In this document: one piece after another, positions 41,186 through 55,702 of the stretch | Numbering within the stretch: the stretch's first letter is position 1 | Layout of the letters: each line of letters begins with the position of its first letter | Origin: Enterobacter sp. EA-1 | Lineage (GTDB): Bacteria; Pseudomonadota; Gammaproteobacteria; Enterobacterales; Enterobacteriaceae | Length of the DNA: 64,000 bases | Direction: 5' to 3' | Assembly: GCA_002886105.1 (NCBI GenBank) | Contig: CP025776.1 | Span: 496,001 to 560,000 of the forward strand | Translations under genes and position numbers: made by a program | The notes under the pieces: generated by a model | Told to the model about the DNA's origin: nothing | Seen by the model: only the letters and a program-made list of their open reading frames with translations | Databases searched by the model: none

Positions 41186-42174
41186 TCAGAAATTCTCCCG
41201 TAAATCTAACCCACGATACAGCGAAGCCACCTCTTCAGCGTAGCCGTTAAACAGTAACGTCGGCTGGCGTTTTACATCCAGCACGCCGCCTGAACCAATA
41301 AAACGTTCGGTAGCCTGCGACCAGCGAGGGTGGTCAACATGTGGATTCACGTTGGCGAAAAAACCATACTCGTCAGGGCCTGACAGGTTCCATGTCGTAG
41401 GCGGACGCTGGCTGGTCAACTTGATACTGACAATCGACTTAATGCCTTTAAAACCGTATTTCCACGGCACTGTCAGGCGAATGGGCGCACCGTTTTGCGG
41501 CGGCAGCGCTTTTACCGTAAACGCCAACGGTGAGCAGCGTTAGCGGATGCATAGCTTCATCTATACGTAATGCTTCGACGTAACATAAAGGCCGCGCCAA
41601 TAAAACGATTCTTCTGCCCCGGCATCTCTTCTGGCGCGTAGCGCGTCTGAAAGCAACATATTTTGCCTTGCTGGTGGGTTCAACCTGCGCCAGCAGTTTA
41701 TGCAGCGGGAAGCCAATCCACGGCACTACCATTGACCAGTACGCAGCGCATCCGGTAAATACGCTCTTCCAGCGGGAAGCGCGACGTCAGCGCATCATGG
41801 TCGAGGTTAATGGCTTTGCGACTTCACCATCAATGGTTAATGTCCAGGATCGAGTTTTCATCCCGCCGGCGTTGGCGGCGGGGTCGGCTTTATCCAGACC
41901 GAATTCGTAGAAGTTGTTATAACCCGTGACCTTATCTTCCGGCGTCAGCGCCAGCGTGGGTTGCCACGTCTCCGGTTTAGTGAAATCAAGGGCTTTACCG
42001 GACGGGGCTTTCGGGCGGTCATGGCCTTTAAACCAGTCCAGTAAATCAGCATGGCCGCTGGCGGGGAGGGTTAGCGCAGTTGCGCCAATGCCCAACATCT
42101 TCAGTACCTGTCGGCGTTGTAACATAAAAACGGATTCGGCGGTTATGTCGGCTTCGGTCAGTTTTTTTCTTCAT
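41186..42174 (-). CDS. msrP: MsrP, periplasmic Met sulfoxide reductase catalytic subunit (frameshifted)
   Basis: Molybdopterin enzyme that reduces oxidised methionines of periplasmic proteins. It starts MKK and carries a Tat signal [42 protein letters not shown] with the Mo-ligand Cys near 41742, [32 protein letters not shown] and the end [13 protein letters not shown] match the family. Breaks lie near 42160, 41825, 41740 (about six bases lost where a GCCTGG is expected), 41655, 41590 and 41525. The span is 16 bases short of 334 codons plus stop. Confidence 0.92.
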
Positions 42175-42293
42175 GGCATCCTCCGCTACTCTCTCCTTAA
42201 GCATGGTGGAAACAATGCGTTAGGTGCGATGGGAGTGTGTTTGCAAACATTGTAAACTGAGCGGCTTGAACTATTTCTTTGGCTTATTGATGA

Positions 42294-42321
42294 TTGGAAA
42301 ATAATTTCTGAGGTCTATACT
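42294..42321 (+). promoter_or_regulatory. Candidate csrD promoter
   Basis: TTGGAA, 16-base spacer, TATACT, about 145 bases upstream of csrD. The rest of the msrP-csrD divergent region (42175-42466) shows no gene. Confidence 0.45.
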
Positions 42322-42466
42322 CGCAATAATGAAATACGGTGCCGTTTTATTGCCAATATCAGCAGGCTATTTCGGGGGCGTAAATACGCCGAAGTTAGTA
42401 CTCACCAGGTGACGTTATCCCGGTCGGAACCGTCTCGTTCTTTATATAAACGGAGTTAACACAGGG

Positions 42467-44385
42467 ATGCGATTAACGACGAAATTCTCAGCATTTGTGA
42501 CGCTACTGACGGGGCTGGCGATCTTCGTTACCCTGATTGGCTGCTCATTCAGTTTTTATACTGCTATCCAGAATAAGGTTGCTAACCGCGTACAAGCGGT
42601 GGCGGCTGTTGTTGACGCGCGTTTGATCTCCTCCTCGCCCTCTGCATCTGTGCTTGATGAATTAATGGTGCCGGTAGACATCATCGGCATTGATATCAAA
42701 CAGGGTGAACACGTCATCCTGAGTTACACCCGTAAAAGTACTTACCGCCCGGCAGGCAGCAACTATCAATACCGGGAATTGCAGATTCCTTCGGTGAAAA
42801 ACCCGGGGTTTGTGATCACGCTGGTCTATCAGGATCCGATGGCGAACTATTTCCGTTCGCTGCTGACGACCGCGCCGCTAACGCTGGCGATCGGCTTTAT
42901 GATCGTCATTATCTTTCTGTCGGTGCGCTGGCTGCGTCGGCAACTCTCCGGGCAGGAGTTGCTGGAAACGCGCGCCACGCGGATCCTCAATGGCGAGCGA
43001 GGCCCGCAAGTCCGCGGCAGCATTTATGAATGGCCGTCACGCACCAGCAGTGCGCTGGATGTGCTGCTGACGGATATCCAGTTCGCCAGCGATCAACGCA
43101 GCCGTATGGATACGCTCATCCGCTCTTATGCTGCGCAAGATACCCGTACTGGCCTCAATAACCGTCTGTTTTTTGATAACCAGTTAGCGACCTTACTGGA
43201 GGACCAGGAAAAGTCGGCGCGCATGGCGTGGTGATGATGATCCGCCTGCCGGACTTTGACCTGCTGCGCGATAGCTGGGGATTGTCGGCGGTCCGGAGCA
43301 TCTCTTTGCGCTGATCAATTTACTCTCTACCTTTATTATGCGTTACCCCCGGCGCGCTGCTGGCCCGTTATCATCGTAGTGATTTTGCGGTTCTGCTCCC
43401 ACACCGCACGTTAAAAGAAGCGGAAAGTATCGCCGGGCAGATCCTCAACGCGGTGGATGGCTTGCCGCCGAGCAAAATGTTGACCCGCGAAGATATGATG
43501 CATATCAGGGATTTGCGCCCCGGCGCAGCGGGCAGTCCACCGAACAGGTGATGGAGCACAGTGAAGCCGCCGCGCGCAATGCGGTGCTGCAAGGTGGTAA
43601 TAGCTGGTCAGTGTATGATGACTCGTTACCGGAACAGGGACGTGGCAATGTTCGCTGGCGCACCATGATTGAGCAGATGTTAAGCCGGGGTGGGCCGCGA
43701 GTTTACCAGAAACCGGCGGTGAATCGCGACGGGCTGGTGCATCATCGGGAATTAATGTGTCGTATTTTCGACGGCGAGCAGGAAGTGATTGCCGAAGAGT
43801 ATATGCCGATGGTGCTGCAATTTGGTTTATCCGAAGAGTATGACCGCCAGCAGGTGACCCGACTGATTCCGTTTATCCGTTTCTGGCCGGAAGAAAATCT
43901 TGCTATGCAGGTGACGGTTGAGTCGCTGATCCGCCCGCGTTTTCAGCGCTGGGTGCGCGATACGTTAATGCAGTGCGAAAAAATCGCAACGTAAACGGAT
44001 TATTTTTGAACTTGCCGAGGCGGATGTTTATCAACACATCAGCCAGGTTACGATCGGTTGTGCGTTTGATCAATGCATTAGGCGCTCGCGTGGTGGTGAA
44101 TCAGGCGGGGCTGACGTTGGTCAGCACCAGTTGGATTAAAGCATTGGATGTTGAGTTATTAAAGCTGCATCCGGGGCTGGTCAGGAACATTGAAAAACGC
44201 GCGGAAAACCAGTTGCTGGTTCAAAGCCTTGTGGAAGCGTGCAAAGGCACGCGAACGCGGGTTTTCGCCACGGGCGTTCGCTCCAGGAATGGCGGACGGC
44301 GGAATGTAGTTTGCTTGATTTCTTCGCCGCTTCAACCGCTCGATACCAATGTGTGAAAAAATATTCGCAAAGATATTCGGTTTGA
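42467..44385 (+). CDS. csrD: RNase E specificity factor CsrD (frameshifted)
   Basis: Membrane protein that directs RNase E to the CsrB/CsrC sRNAs. It starts MRLTTKFSAFVTLLTGLAIFVTL (TM1); a periplasmic domain runs to the second helix near residue 145 (APLTLAIGFMIVIIFLSVRWL), then a HAMP-like segment. The GGDEF-position motif is degenerate (RYHRSDFAVLL) and the EAL position reads RELMC, as expected for CsrD, which has no c-di-GMP enzyme activity. Breaks lie near 43215, 43275, 43345, 43515, 43980, 44285 and 44352. The end is KKYSQRYSV. Upstream of mreBCD. Confidence 0.93.
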
Positions 44386-44589
44386 ACTGCTGTTTAAGCC
44401 GTTTTCACGTAGAATAATGCGCGCTGCTTTGTATGGGGGTGTGCTTGCCTGCCTGCCGGATCGTTGCAGCACTTTAAAAGCCGGTTTGACCTTTGACAGG
44501 TTGTAAACGCAGGGTACTGGAACAGGTGGATGTTATCGCTTCCGGACGAAGTCATGTCGTTTTGCAACAAAGGAAACAAACTGCACTAA

Positions 44590-45726
<1,137 letters not shown>

Positions 45727-45789
45727 TCCGTGTCAGATTCGGGGCGATACGTCGCTCCGAATCTGGCTGGCCTAATACACGCAAAACCT

Positions 45790-46765
45790 ATGAAGCCAAT
45801 TTTTAGCCGTGGCCCGTCACTGCAGATTCGTCTTTTTCTGGCGGTCCCGGTGGCGCTCGGAGTCATTATTGCCGACAGCCGCCTCGGTACGTTCAGCCAA
45901 ATCAGAACGTACATGGATACTGCCGTCAGTCCTTTCTATTTTATTTCTAACGGTCCTCGCGAATTATTGGACAGCGTTTCACAAACGCTGGCGTCGCGCG
46001 ATCAGCTTGAGCTTGAAAACCGGGCATTGCGTCAGGAACTGCTGCTGAAAAACAGCGAGTTGCTGATGTTAGGGCAGTATAAGCAGGAGAACGCGCGCCT
46101 GCGTGAACTGCTGGGTTCGCCGCTGCGTCAGGATGAGCAAAAAATGGTGACCCGAGGTGATCTCCTACGGTGAATGATCCTTACAGCGATCAGGTGGTTA
46201 TCGATAAAGGCAGCGTCAACGGCGTTTATGAAGGTCAGCCGGTGATCAGCGATAAAGGCGTGGTGGGGCAGGTTGTCGCGGTCGCGAAACTCACCAGCCG
46301 GGTGCTGCTGATTTGCGATGCGACCCACGCGTTGCCCATCCGGTGCTGCGTAATGATATCCGCGTGATTGCCGCCGGTAACGGTTGCACCGATGATCTCA
46401 GCTGGAACACCTGCCCGCGAACACCGATATCTTCGGCGACGTGCTGGTGACCTCTGGCCTTGGTGGACGTTTCCCGGAAGGTTATCCGGTGGCGGTCGTC
46501 TCCTCGGTAAAACTGGATACAGCGTGCTTACACGGTGATTCAGGCGCGTCCGACGGCGGGTCTGCAGCTCGTTATCTGCTGCTGTTATGGGCGCGGATCG
46601 TAACGGCTCTAACCCAAGAACACGGAAGATGTCCATCGCGTTGCGAATGAACGTCTGCTGCAAATGATGCCGCAGGTGCTGCCTTCTCCGGATGGTGATG
46701 GCCAGCCCCACTCGGCGACTGGCATGACGCAACCGCCTCCGCCAGCCTCGACGGAGAGGCAATAG
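45790..46765 (+). CDS. mreC: Rod-shape protein MreC with short C-terminal tail (frameshifted)
   Basis: Periplasmic dimer linking MreB and MreD to the elongasome. It starts [25 protein letters not shown] (membrane anchor). A coiled coil spans [43 protein letters not shown] (read across about 42 residues), then the beta-barrel core [23 protein letters not shown]. After [12 protein letters not shown] the tail is only about 20 residues ([18 protein letters not shown]), against a much longer Pro/Ala/Gln tail in E. coli. Breaks lie near 46160, 46330, 46400, 46525 and 46600. Its stop overlaps the mreD GTG. Confidence 0.92.
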
Positions 46766-47255
46766 TGGCAAGTTACCGCAGCCGGGGCGCTGGGTTATCT
46801 GGCTCTCGTTTTTCATTGCTCTGTTGCTTCAAATTATGCCACGGCCGGATGACATCATTGTCTACCGGCCAAACTGGGGGTGTTGCTTATCCTGCTTTAC
46901 TGGATCCGGCGTTGCCGCACCGCGTAAATGTCGGTACGGGTTTCGCCATGGGTGCCATACTGGATCTGATTAGCGGATCCACACTTGGCGTACGTGCATT
47001 GTCGTTAAGCATTGTCGCCTATCTGGTCGCACTGAAATTTCAGTTATTCCGTAATCTGGCGCTCTGGCAACAGGCGCTGTGGTGGTGATGTTGTTGTCGC
47101 TGGCTACCGAAGTGATTGTCTTCTGGGCGGAATTTTTAGTGATTAACGTTTCGTTCAAGCCTGATATTTTCTGGAGCAGCCTTGTCAATGGCGTGCTCTG
47201 GCCATGGCTGTTCCTGTTAATGCGTAAAATTCGCCAGCAGTTCGCGGTGCAATAA
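46765..47255 (+). CDS. mreD: Rod-shape protein MreD (frameshifted)
   Basis: Inner-membrane partner of MreC and PBP2/RodA. GTG start (V/MASYRSRGR) overlaps the mreC stop by one base. Hydrophobic stretches include [51 protein letters not shown] and [36 protein letters not shown]. Breaks lie near 46790, 46875 and 47080. The end is IRQQFAVQ. The family length is 162; the span is two bases longer. Confidence 0.93.
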
Positions 47256-47263
47256 AGGTTTTT

Positions 47264-47851
47264 ATGACAGATATCTGGCTTGCTTCCGGCTCCCCTCGTC
47301 GTCAGGAACTGCTCACTCCAGTTGGGCGTAACGTTCAGGCGCATTATTCCGGGCATTGAAGAACAGCGTCAGGCGCAGGAATCCGCCCGGCAATACGTAA
47401 CGCGGCTGGCGCGAGAGAAAGCGCAGGCGGGCGTGGCGATGGCAACGCAGGATCTGCCGGTGCTGGGTGCTGACACCATCGTGATATTTAATGGTGAAGT
47501 GCTTGAAAAACCGAAAGACTCCTCGCATGCTGCCAGTATGTTGCGTCAGCTTTCCGGGCAAACACATCAGGTGATGACCGCAGTCGCGCTGGCGGACAGC
47601 CAGTATCTGCTCGATTGCCTTGTGGAAACGGAAGTGACGCTGAGTGTTGTCAGACGCGGATATCGCCGCTTATGTTGCCAGCGGCGAGCCACTGGATAGG
47701 CGGCGCTTGTATTCAGGGCGCCGGCGGCTGTTTTATGGAAGATTAACGGTAGCTATCATGCCGTTGTGGGGTTACCGCTGGTGGAAACCCACGGGAATTG
47801 CTGAGCAATTTTAACGTACTGCGCGAGGGAAGAGATAATCATGACGGCTGA
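47264..47851 (+). CDS. yhdE: dTTP/UTP pyrophosphatase YhdE (Maf family, frameshifted)
   Basis: Hydrolyses dTTP, UTP and modified pyrimidine nucleotides. It starts [17 protein letters not shown], the Maf signature [30 protein letters not shown], the catalytic-Asp region [20 protein letters not shown] and [13 protein letters not shown] follow, then GAYGIQG-type and [11 protein letters not shown] pieces in other frames. Breaks lie near 47325, 47650, 47720 and 47795. The last codons (REGRDNHDG) overlap the rng start by 11 bases. Confidence 0.92.
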
Positions 47852-49282
47852 ATTACTGGTCAACGTAACACCATCGGAAACACGCGTCGCGTATATTGAC
47901 GGCGGTATCCTTCAGGAAATTCACATCGAGCGTGAAGCACGGCGCGGGATAGTAGGCAATATCTACAAAGGTCGGTTAGCCGGGTTCTGCCGGTATGCAG
48001 GCGGCTTTGTAGATATTGTCTGAAAAGGCGTTCTCACGCCTCCGACATTATGCCGCACACCGAATGCGTCGCCGGGAAGAGCAGAAGAACTTCACCGTCC
48101 GCGATATTTCTGAACTGGTCCGTCAGGGACAGGATCTGATGGTGCAGGTGGTGAAAGATCCCCTCGGCACGAAAGGCGCGCGCCTGACCACGGACATCAC
48201 CCTGCCTTCACATCTGGTGTTTATGCCGGGCGCTGCACACGTGGGGTTTCCCAACGTATTGAAAGTGAAGCCGAGCGTGAGCGCCTCAAACAGGTCGTGG
48301 CTGCCTATTGCGATGAGCAGGGCGGTTTTATCATTCGCACGGCGGCGGAAGGTGTGTGTGAAGAGGATCTCGCCTCTGATGCGGCCTACCTCAAGCGCGT
48401 CTGGACCAAGGTAATGGAGCGCAAAAGCGCCAGCAGTCGCGCTGCAAACTGTATGGCGAACTGGCGCTGGCGCAGCGTGTACTGCGCGATTTCGCCGATG
48501 CTCATCTCGACCGTATTCGCGTTGACTCCCGGCTGACGTTTGAAGCGCTGCTGGAGTTTACCGCAGAGCATCCGGAGATGACCAGTAAGCGACACTACAG
48601 GCGGCAGCCGATTTTCGATCTCTTTGATGTGGAAAACGAAATTCAGCGCGCGCGCTGGAGCGTAAAGTTGAGCTGAAATCGGGCGGCTATTTGATCATTG
48701 ATCAGACCGAGGCGATGACCACAGTGGATATCAATACCGGCGCGTTTGTCGGCCACCGTAACCTCGACGACACTATCTTCAACACCAACATTGAAGCCAC
48801 TCAGGCGATAGCCCGCCAGCTGCGTTTACGCAACCTTGGCGGCATTATCATTATCGATTTCATCGACATGAATAGAGGATCATCGCCGTCGCGTGCTGCA
48901 CTCGCTGGAGCAGGCATTGAGCAAGGATCGGGTGAAAACCAGCATCAATGGTTTCTCCCAACTTGGGCTGGTGGAAATGACCCGCAAGCGTACACGTGAA
49001 AGCGTGGAACATGTTCTGTGCAATGAATGCCCGACCTGTCATGGCCGCGGCACCGTAAAAACGGTGGAAACTGTGTGCTATGAAATCATGCGCGGGGTGT
49101 GCGTGTGCACCATGCTTACGATTCCGATCGCTTCGGTTTATGCTTCTCCGGCGGTGGCGGAGACGCTGAAAGGCGAAGAGTCACACGCGCTGGCGGAGGT
49201 GGAAATCTTCGTCGGTAAACAGGTCAAAGTACAAATCGAGCCGCTCTATAATCAGGAACAGTTCGACGTAGTAATGATGTGA
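47841..49282 (+). CDS. rng: Ribonuclease G (frameshifted)
   Basis: Endoribonuclease of the RNase E/G family that matures the 16S 5' end. It starts [22 protein letters not shown]; the S1 domain GNIYKGRVxRVLPGMQAAFVDIG is broken near 47985 to 48040. The catalytic DNase-I-like region has TEAMTTVDINTGAFVGHRN and IIIIDFIDM (Mg-binding Asp residues), and the zinc-link CNECPTCHGRGTVK is intact. Further breaks lie near 48250, 48440, 48590, 48650, 48885 and 49100. The end is EQFDVVMM. The span is 28 bases short of 489 codons plus stop. Confidence 0.93.
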
Positions 49283-49337
49283 TTGCGCAGCGCGCTGCAA
49301 CACGAGCGGGTCTGGTTGTTGGGTTGACAAGGAGAGC

Positions 49338-52300
49338 GTGAGGCGACTGCCGGATATTGCTGCTTACAGGAGCGACGCTGATTGTCATCGTGGCGCTGCT
49401 GGTGAGCGGGTTACGCCTTGTTCTTCCCCATCTGGATAACTGGCGTCCGCAGATTCTGGCGCAGATCGAAGCCCGCACGGGCATCGCGGTTCAGGCCGAG
49501 CAGATTCAGGCGCGCTGGGAGAATTTCGGCCCTGAGCTGGAAGTGCGCGATATCCACGCCTCGATGAAAGACGGCAGCGATCTCTCCATTAAGCGCGTAA
49601 CGCTGGCGCTGGATATCTGGCAGAGCCTGTTACACCTGCGCTGGCAGTTCCGCAATCTCACCTTCTGGCAACTGGTCGCACATACCAACACGCCGCTACA
49701 ACGCAACGATACGGGCGACGCCCTTGAGACGGATCGCATGAGCGATCTGTTCCTGCGTCAGTTCGATCACTTTGATCTGCGCGACAGCCGCATCAGCTTC
49801 GACCCTTTCCGGCCAACGGCCGAACTGGCGATCCCGCAATTAACTGGCTCAACAGTAACGATCGGCACCGTGCAGAAGGGCAAGTCAGTCTTTCCAGCCT
49901 GACCGGCCAACACGGCATTATGCAGGTGCGAATGGACCTGCGTGATGACAACGGGTTACTGAACAATGGGCGTGTCTGGTTGCAGGCGGATGATATTGAT
50001 GTCAAACCGACGGCGAATGGATGCGGGACAACGTTGCGCTCGATAGCGCGCTTCAGCCTCGGAAGGCTGGATGGCGCTGAACAAGGCGTGGTCGAAAGCG
50101 GCGATGTCTGGTTAAAGCGGGGCGGCGCCAGTTGGCAAGGGGATAGATTACACGGATGACGGTGGATAACCTTAGGTACGTGTCGCGACAGCAGCAGGGG
50201 TGGCAGTTTGATGTGCCTGCGCGTATTGCCATTGATGATCGTGCGGCCACAGGGTTCGCTGAGTTTTGCACCGGGTTCCGGCGCAGGAAGCTAGCGGGCA
50301 AGCCGCGTTCAGAGCGATGGAGTTACGTGCGTGCCAGCAATCTTGAGCTCAGCAGGCTGGAAGGATTGCTGCCGATTGCCGAAAAAATCTCGCCACAGCT
50401 CTACAACATCTGGGGCACGATGCAGCCCAGCGGACTGCTGGAACAGTTAGCACTGGATATTCCGTTGCAGTCTCCCGGTAAAACGCGTTTCCGGTGCGCG
50501 TTGGAAAGATATCGCACGGGAAACAGTGGCAGCTACTGCCACGGCGTGGAGCACGTGGGCGGAACACTTGAAGGAAGCATGGGTGACGGGCGGCTGACCG
50601 TGAATATGGCGCAAGCGAAGATGCCGTATGAGACCGTGTTCCGTGCGCCGCTGGAGATTGAAAAGGGCGAGGCCACGCTGAACTGGCAGCAGAACGAACA
50701 CGGTTTTCTGCTCGATGGGCGCAACATTGATGTGCAGGCGAATGCCATTCATGCTCATGGCGGTTTCCGTTATCTTCAGCCGCAGGATGATGAACCCCAC
50801 AGCTCGGTATTCTGGCGGGAATCAACGTTACGGATGGCGGTCAGGCATGGCGTTATTTCCCGGAAAATCTGATGGGCAAAGCGCTGGTGGATTATCTCAG
50901 TGCGGCCATTCAAGGCGGTCAGGCGCAAGATGCCACGCTGGTCTATGGCGGCAACCCGCGCCTGTTCCCGTACAAACACAATGAAGGCCAGTTTGAAGTA
51001 CTGGTGCCGCTGCGTAACGCGACGTTTGCTTTCCAGCCTGACTGGCCGGCGCTGAAAAATCTCGATATTCAGCTCGATTTTATTAACGATGGCCTGTGGA
51101 TGAAGAGCGATAACGTCGCGCTCGGCGGCGTGACGGCCAGTAATCTGACCGCGAATATCCCGGACTACGTAAAAGAAAAACTGCTCATCGATGCCGACAT
51201 CAACGGGCACACCGGCAAGGCGGTAGGCCCCTATTTTAAAGAGACGCCGCTGCATGACTCTCTTGGCAATGCGCTGGAAGAGCTGCAAGTTGATGGCAAT
51301 GTGAATGCTCGCTTACATCTTGATATCCCGCTGGACGGCGAGAAGACGACCGCCAAAGGCGATGTCATGCTGCGTAATAACAGCCTGTTTATCAAACCGC
51401 TTAATAGCACCCTGAAAGATCTCAGCGGTAAGTTCAGCTTTGTGAACGGCAATCTGCAGAGCGAGCCGCTACAGGCCACCCTGGTTTAACCAGCCGCTGA
51501 ACGTGAATTTCTCAACCACTGAAGGCGACAAAGCGTATCAGGTCGCGGTGAATCTGGACGGTAACTGGCAACCTGCGCGCACTGGCGTTTTACCCTCACA
51601 GCTCAATGATGCACTGCGCGGCAGTGTGGCGTGGAAAGGGGATGTCGGCATTGAGTTACCGTATCACGCTGGCGCGACCTATAAAGTTAACATCGATGGC
51701 GATCTGAATAATCTCGCCAGTACCTTACCGCCGCCGCTGGACAAACAGGCGGGCAAAGCGCTGCCGGTCAAGCTGAAGGTGGAAGGGAATCTGCACAGTT
51801 TTGATCTCACCGGAAACGCGGGTAGCACCAACCATTTTAATAGCCGTTGGTTGCTGGAGTAATAAGCTGGGGCTCGATCGCGGGATCTGGACCTCAGACA
51901 GCCGGAGTGTGCCTCCGTTGCCGGAACAGAGCGGGCTGGAATTGAATCTTCCGCCGATGAACGGCGCGCAGTGGCTGGGCCTGTTACGCCGGGGGGTGGC
52001 GAACAATGTCAGTAACGCCACCACGTTCCCACAAAGTATTACCCTGCGCACGCCAGCGCTGACGCTGGGCGGTCAGCAGTGGAATAACCTGAGTATTGTG
52101 TCGCAACCGCAGGCTTCCGGCTCGTTGATTGGAAGCACAGGGGCGGGAGATCAGTGGGACACTGACGCTGCGCGACAATGCGCCGTGGCAGGCTGCGATT
52201 CGTTATCTCTACTACAATCCGTCAAGCACCGCGCCCAACGATGATGATATTTCGTCGCCTTCAACGTTGCTGCGCGGCAAAACCCGGGTGGATTTCACCG

Positions 52301-53132
52301 GTTGGCCCGATTTGCAGTTACGCTGCGCAGAGTGCTGGCTGTGGGGGCAAAAATATGGCCGCATTGACGGGGATTTCGCGATTAAAGGCGAGACGATGAC
52401 GCTGGTCGGCGGCACCGGTCGACAGCGGTCTTGCACGCCTGACGGCTGAAGGCGAATGGGTGAACAAAGAAGGTGCTGAGCGTACTTCCATTAAGGGCGC
52501 GCTGCGCGGCGATAAACTTGATTCGGCAATGGGCTTCTTTGGGGTGCCGACACCTGTGCGTGGGTCCTCTTTCGATATCAATTATGACCTGCACTGGCGT
52601 AACCCGCCCTGGGAGCCGCAGGAGGAGTCGCTCAACGGTATTTTGCGCACGCAACTGGGCAAGGGGCAAATTACCGATATCAGCACCAGGCATGCCGGGC
52701 AGCTATTGCGTCTGTTCAGCGTTGATTCGTTATTGCGTAAGCTGCGTCTGGATTTTAGCGACACATTCAGCAGTGAGGGTTTCTGGTTCGACTCGATTCG
52801 CAGCACCGCGTGGATCAAAGATGGTGTGCTGCACAGCGACGATACGCTGGTGGACGGCACGGAAGCGGATATCGCGATGAAAGGTTCGGTGGACTCGGTC
52901 CGGCGGGAACTGGATGTTGAAGCGGTGGTCGCGCCGGAAATTTCCGCTACCGTTGGCGTGGCGGCGGCATTTGCGGTTAACCCGATTGTTGGCGCTGCGG
53001 TGTTTGCCGCCAGCAAAGTTCTGGGACCGTTGTGGAATAAGGTCTCGATTCTGCGTTACCGCATTACTGGCCCGGTGGATCAGCCGCAGATCAACGAAGT
53101 CTTGCGCCGCGCGGACGGATAAAAAGCAATGA
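49338..53132 (+). CDS. yhdP: AsmA-like envelope lipid-transport protein YhdP (frameshifted)
   Basis: Very large bridge-like protein (about 1266 residues) implicated with TamB and YdbH in phospholipid transport to the outer membrane. GTG start (V/MRRLPDIL) with one N-terminal helix LLTGATLIVIVALLVSGLRLV, then beta-rich repeats to the DUF3971/AsmA_2 C-terminus. Long open parts include GNPRLFPYKHNEGQFEVLVPLRNATFAFQPDWP (within 51000) and the conserved end region APEISATVGVAAAFAVNPIVGAAVFAASKVLGPLWNKVSILRYRI. At least ten breaks occur (49353, 49865, 50010, 50160, 50250, 50490, 50810, 51488, 51862, 52130, 52425 and 53110). The corrected tail is RTDKKQ. Confidence 0.92.
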
Positions 53133-53215
53133 TTTGACGGCATCAGCGAATTGCCTCAAGCTCCTTATATCGCATTTTTACTGCCCGAAGTGGCGGCAAC
53201 GACGAGAAAATAATG

Positions 53216-54667
<1,452 letters not shown>

Positions 54668-54675
54668 TCCCCCCA

Positions 54676-54702
54676 GCTCCTCTCCTTCTGCGGGAGGGGA
54701 GC
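54676..54702. terminator. Hairpin between convergent tldD and aaeR
   Basis: GCTCCTCTCC pairs with GGAGGGGAGC (one G-U) around a six-base loop plus one G. No T-run on either strand, so intrinsic termination is uncertain. Confidence 0.4.
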
Positions 54703-54703
54703 A

Positions 54704-55625
54704 TCACACCCTACGGCCTTGCATGCTCTGGTAAACCTTTGCCACGCCGATAAAATAATCCGTCAGATAGTTAATGCACACCTGCACCTTGAGCGGCAGC
54801 TTATCCTTTTCCGTATACAGCGCGTAAACCGGGCGGGGGATCCGATTGATAGCGCGGCAGCAGGATCTCCAGCGCGCCATTGTTGATCTCATCGATCACC
54901 CACATTAACGGCACAAACGCGATCCCGGCGCCGGCGGTAAGCCAGCGCGTCAGCGTCATCGGATCGTTGGTGACAAAGCGCCCCTGCGGAATCAACCGTG
55001 TAGAGATCCTCCGGCGCGACCAGCTCAAACTCATTATCCGGACGCACGCTGTACTCCAGCCGAGTGGTTCGCCAGATCGGCAGGTTTTTCAGGAATGCCG
55101 TATTGGGCAAGGTAGTTTTGGCGGCGCATACCACCATTGGCATCGCGCCAAGGCGGCGGGAGAAGAGACTGGAATCCTGCAATGCGCCAACGCGGATCAC
55201 CACATCCAGCCCGTCGGCGATCAGATCCGGCGCAGGGATCCCCGGTCACCAGTTAACCGACAACCCCGGATGCTCTTTCAGCATATCCGCTGTCATTTTG
55301 CCAGCACATTTTGCGCCATGGTTGAAGAACTGCCAATGCGCAGCGTGCCGATAGGCGTGTTGTTAAACGCATAAAGCTGCTCGTGTACATCCTGTACTTC
55401 ATGCAGCATCCGCCGACAGCCCTCGGTAGTAAATCTTTCCGGCTTCCGGTCAGCCCCGAGGGCTGCGTGTACTGCGGTTTAGCAGCTTAACCTGCAACTC
55501 ATCTTCCAGCTTTGCCACCGTCTGGCTGATGGACGAAACGCTCATTTGTAACTGTCGGGCAGCGGCGGTAAAGAGCCCAGCTCCACCACTTTAGCGAAGA
55601 CCGACATCCGCTTTAGTCGTTCCAT
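54704..55625 (-). CDS. aaeR: LysR-type regulator AaeR (frameshifted)
   Basis: Activator of the divergent aaeXAB aromatic-acid efflux operon. It starts MERLKRMSVFAKVVELGS; the winged helix reads ARQLQMSVSSISQTVAKLEDEL across breaks near 55577 and 55480 to 55430. The effector domain shows [83 protein letters not shown] and ALYTEKDKLPLKVQV. Breaks also lie near 55240, 55070, 55000 and 54840. The end VYQSMQGRRV is slightly shorter than in E. coli. Confidence 0.92.
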
Positions 55626-55677
55626 TATTCACTCTGGCTTAAAAGTGATTTTAGATCACATTATATAGATAACAGCA

Positions 55678-55702
55678 TAACAGTTACGTTAATATACTGT
55701 TA
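55678..55702. promoter_or_regulatory. Candidate AaeR operator (inverted repeat)
   Basis: TAACAGT-N11-ACTGTTA, a perfect 7-base dyad with LysR-type spacing, midway between aaeR and aaeX. A partial extra copy of the half-site (TAACAGC) precedes it at 55670. The aaeR start is 53 bases away. Confidence 0.55.

Noticed and set aside
42467-44385. csrD as an active diguanylate cyclase or phosphodiesterase
   Set aside because: The GGDEF position reads HRSDF and the EAL position ELM, the degenerate residues normal for CsrD, which acts in CsrB/C decay.
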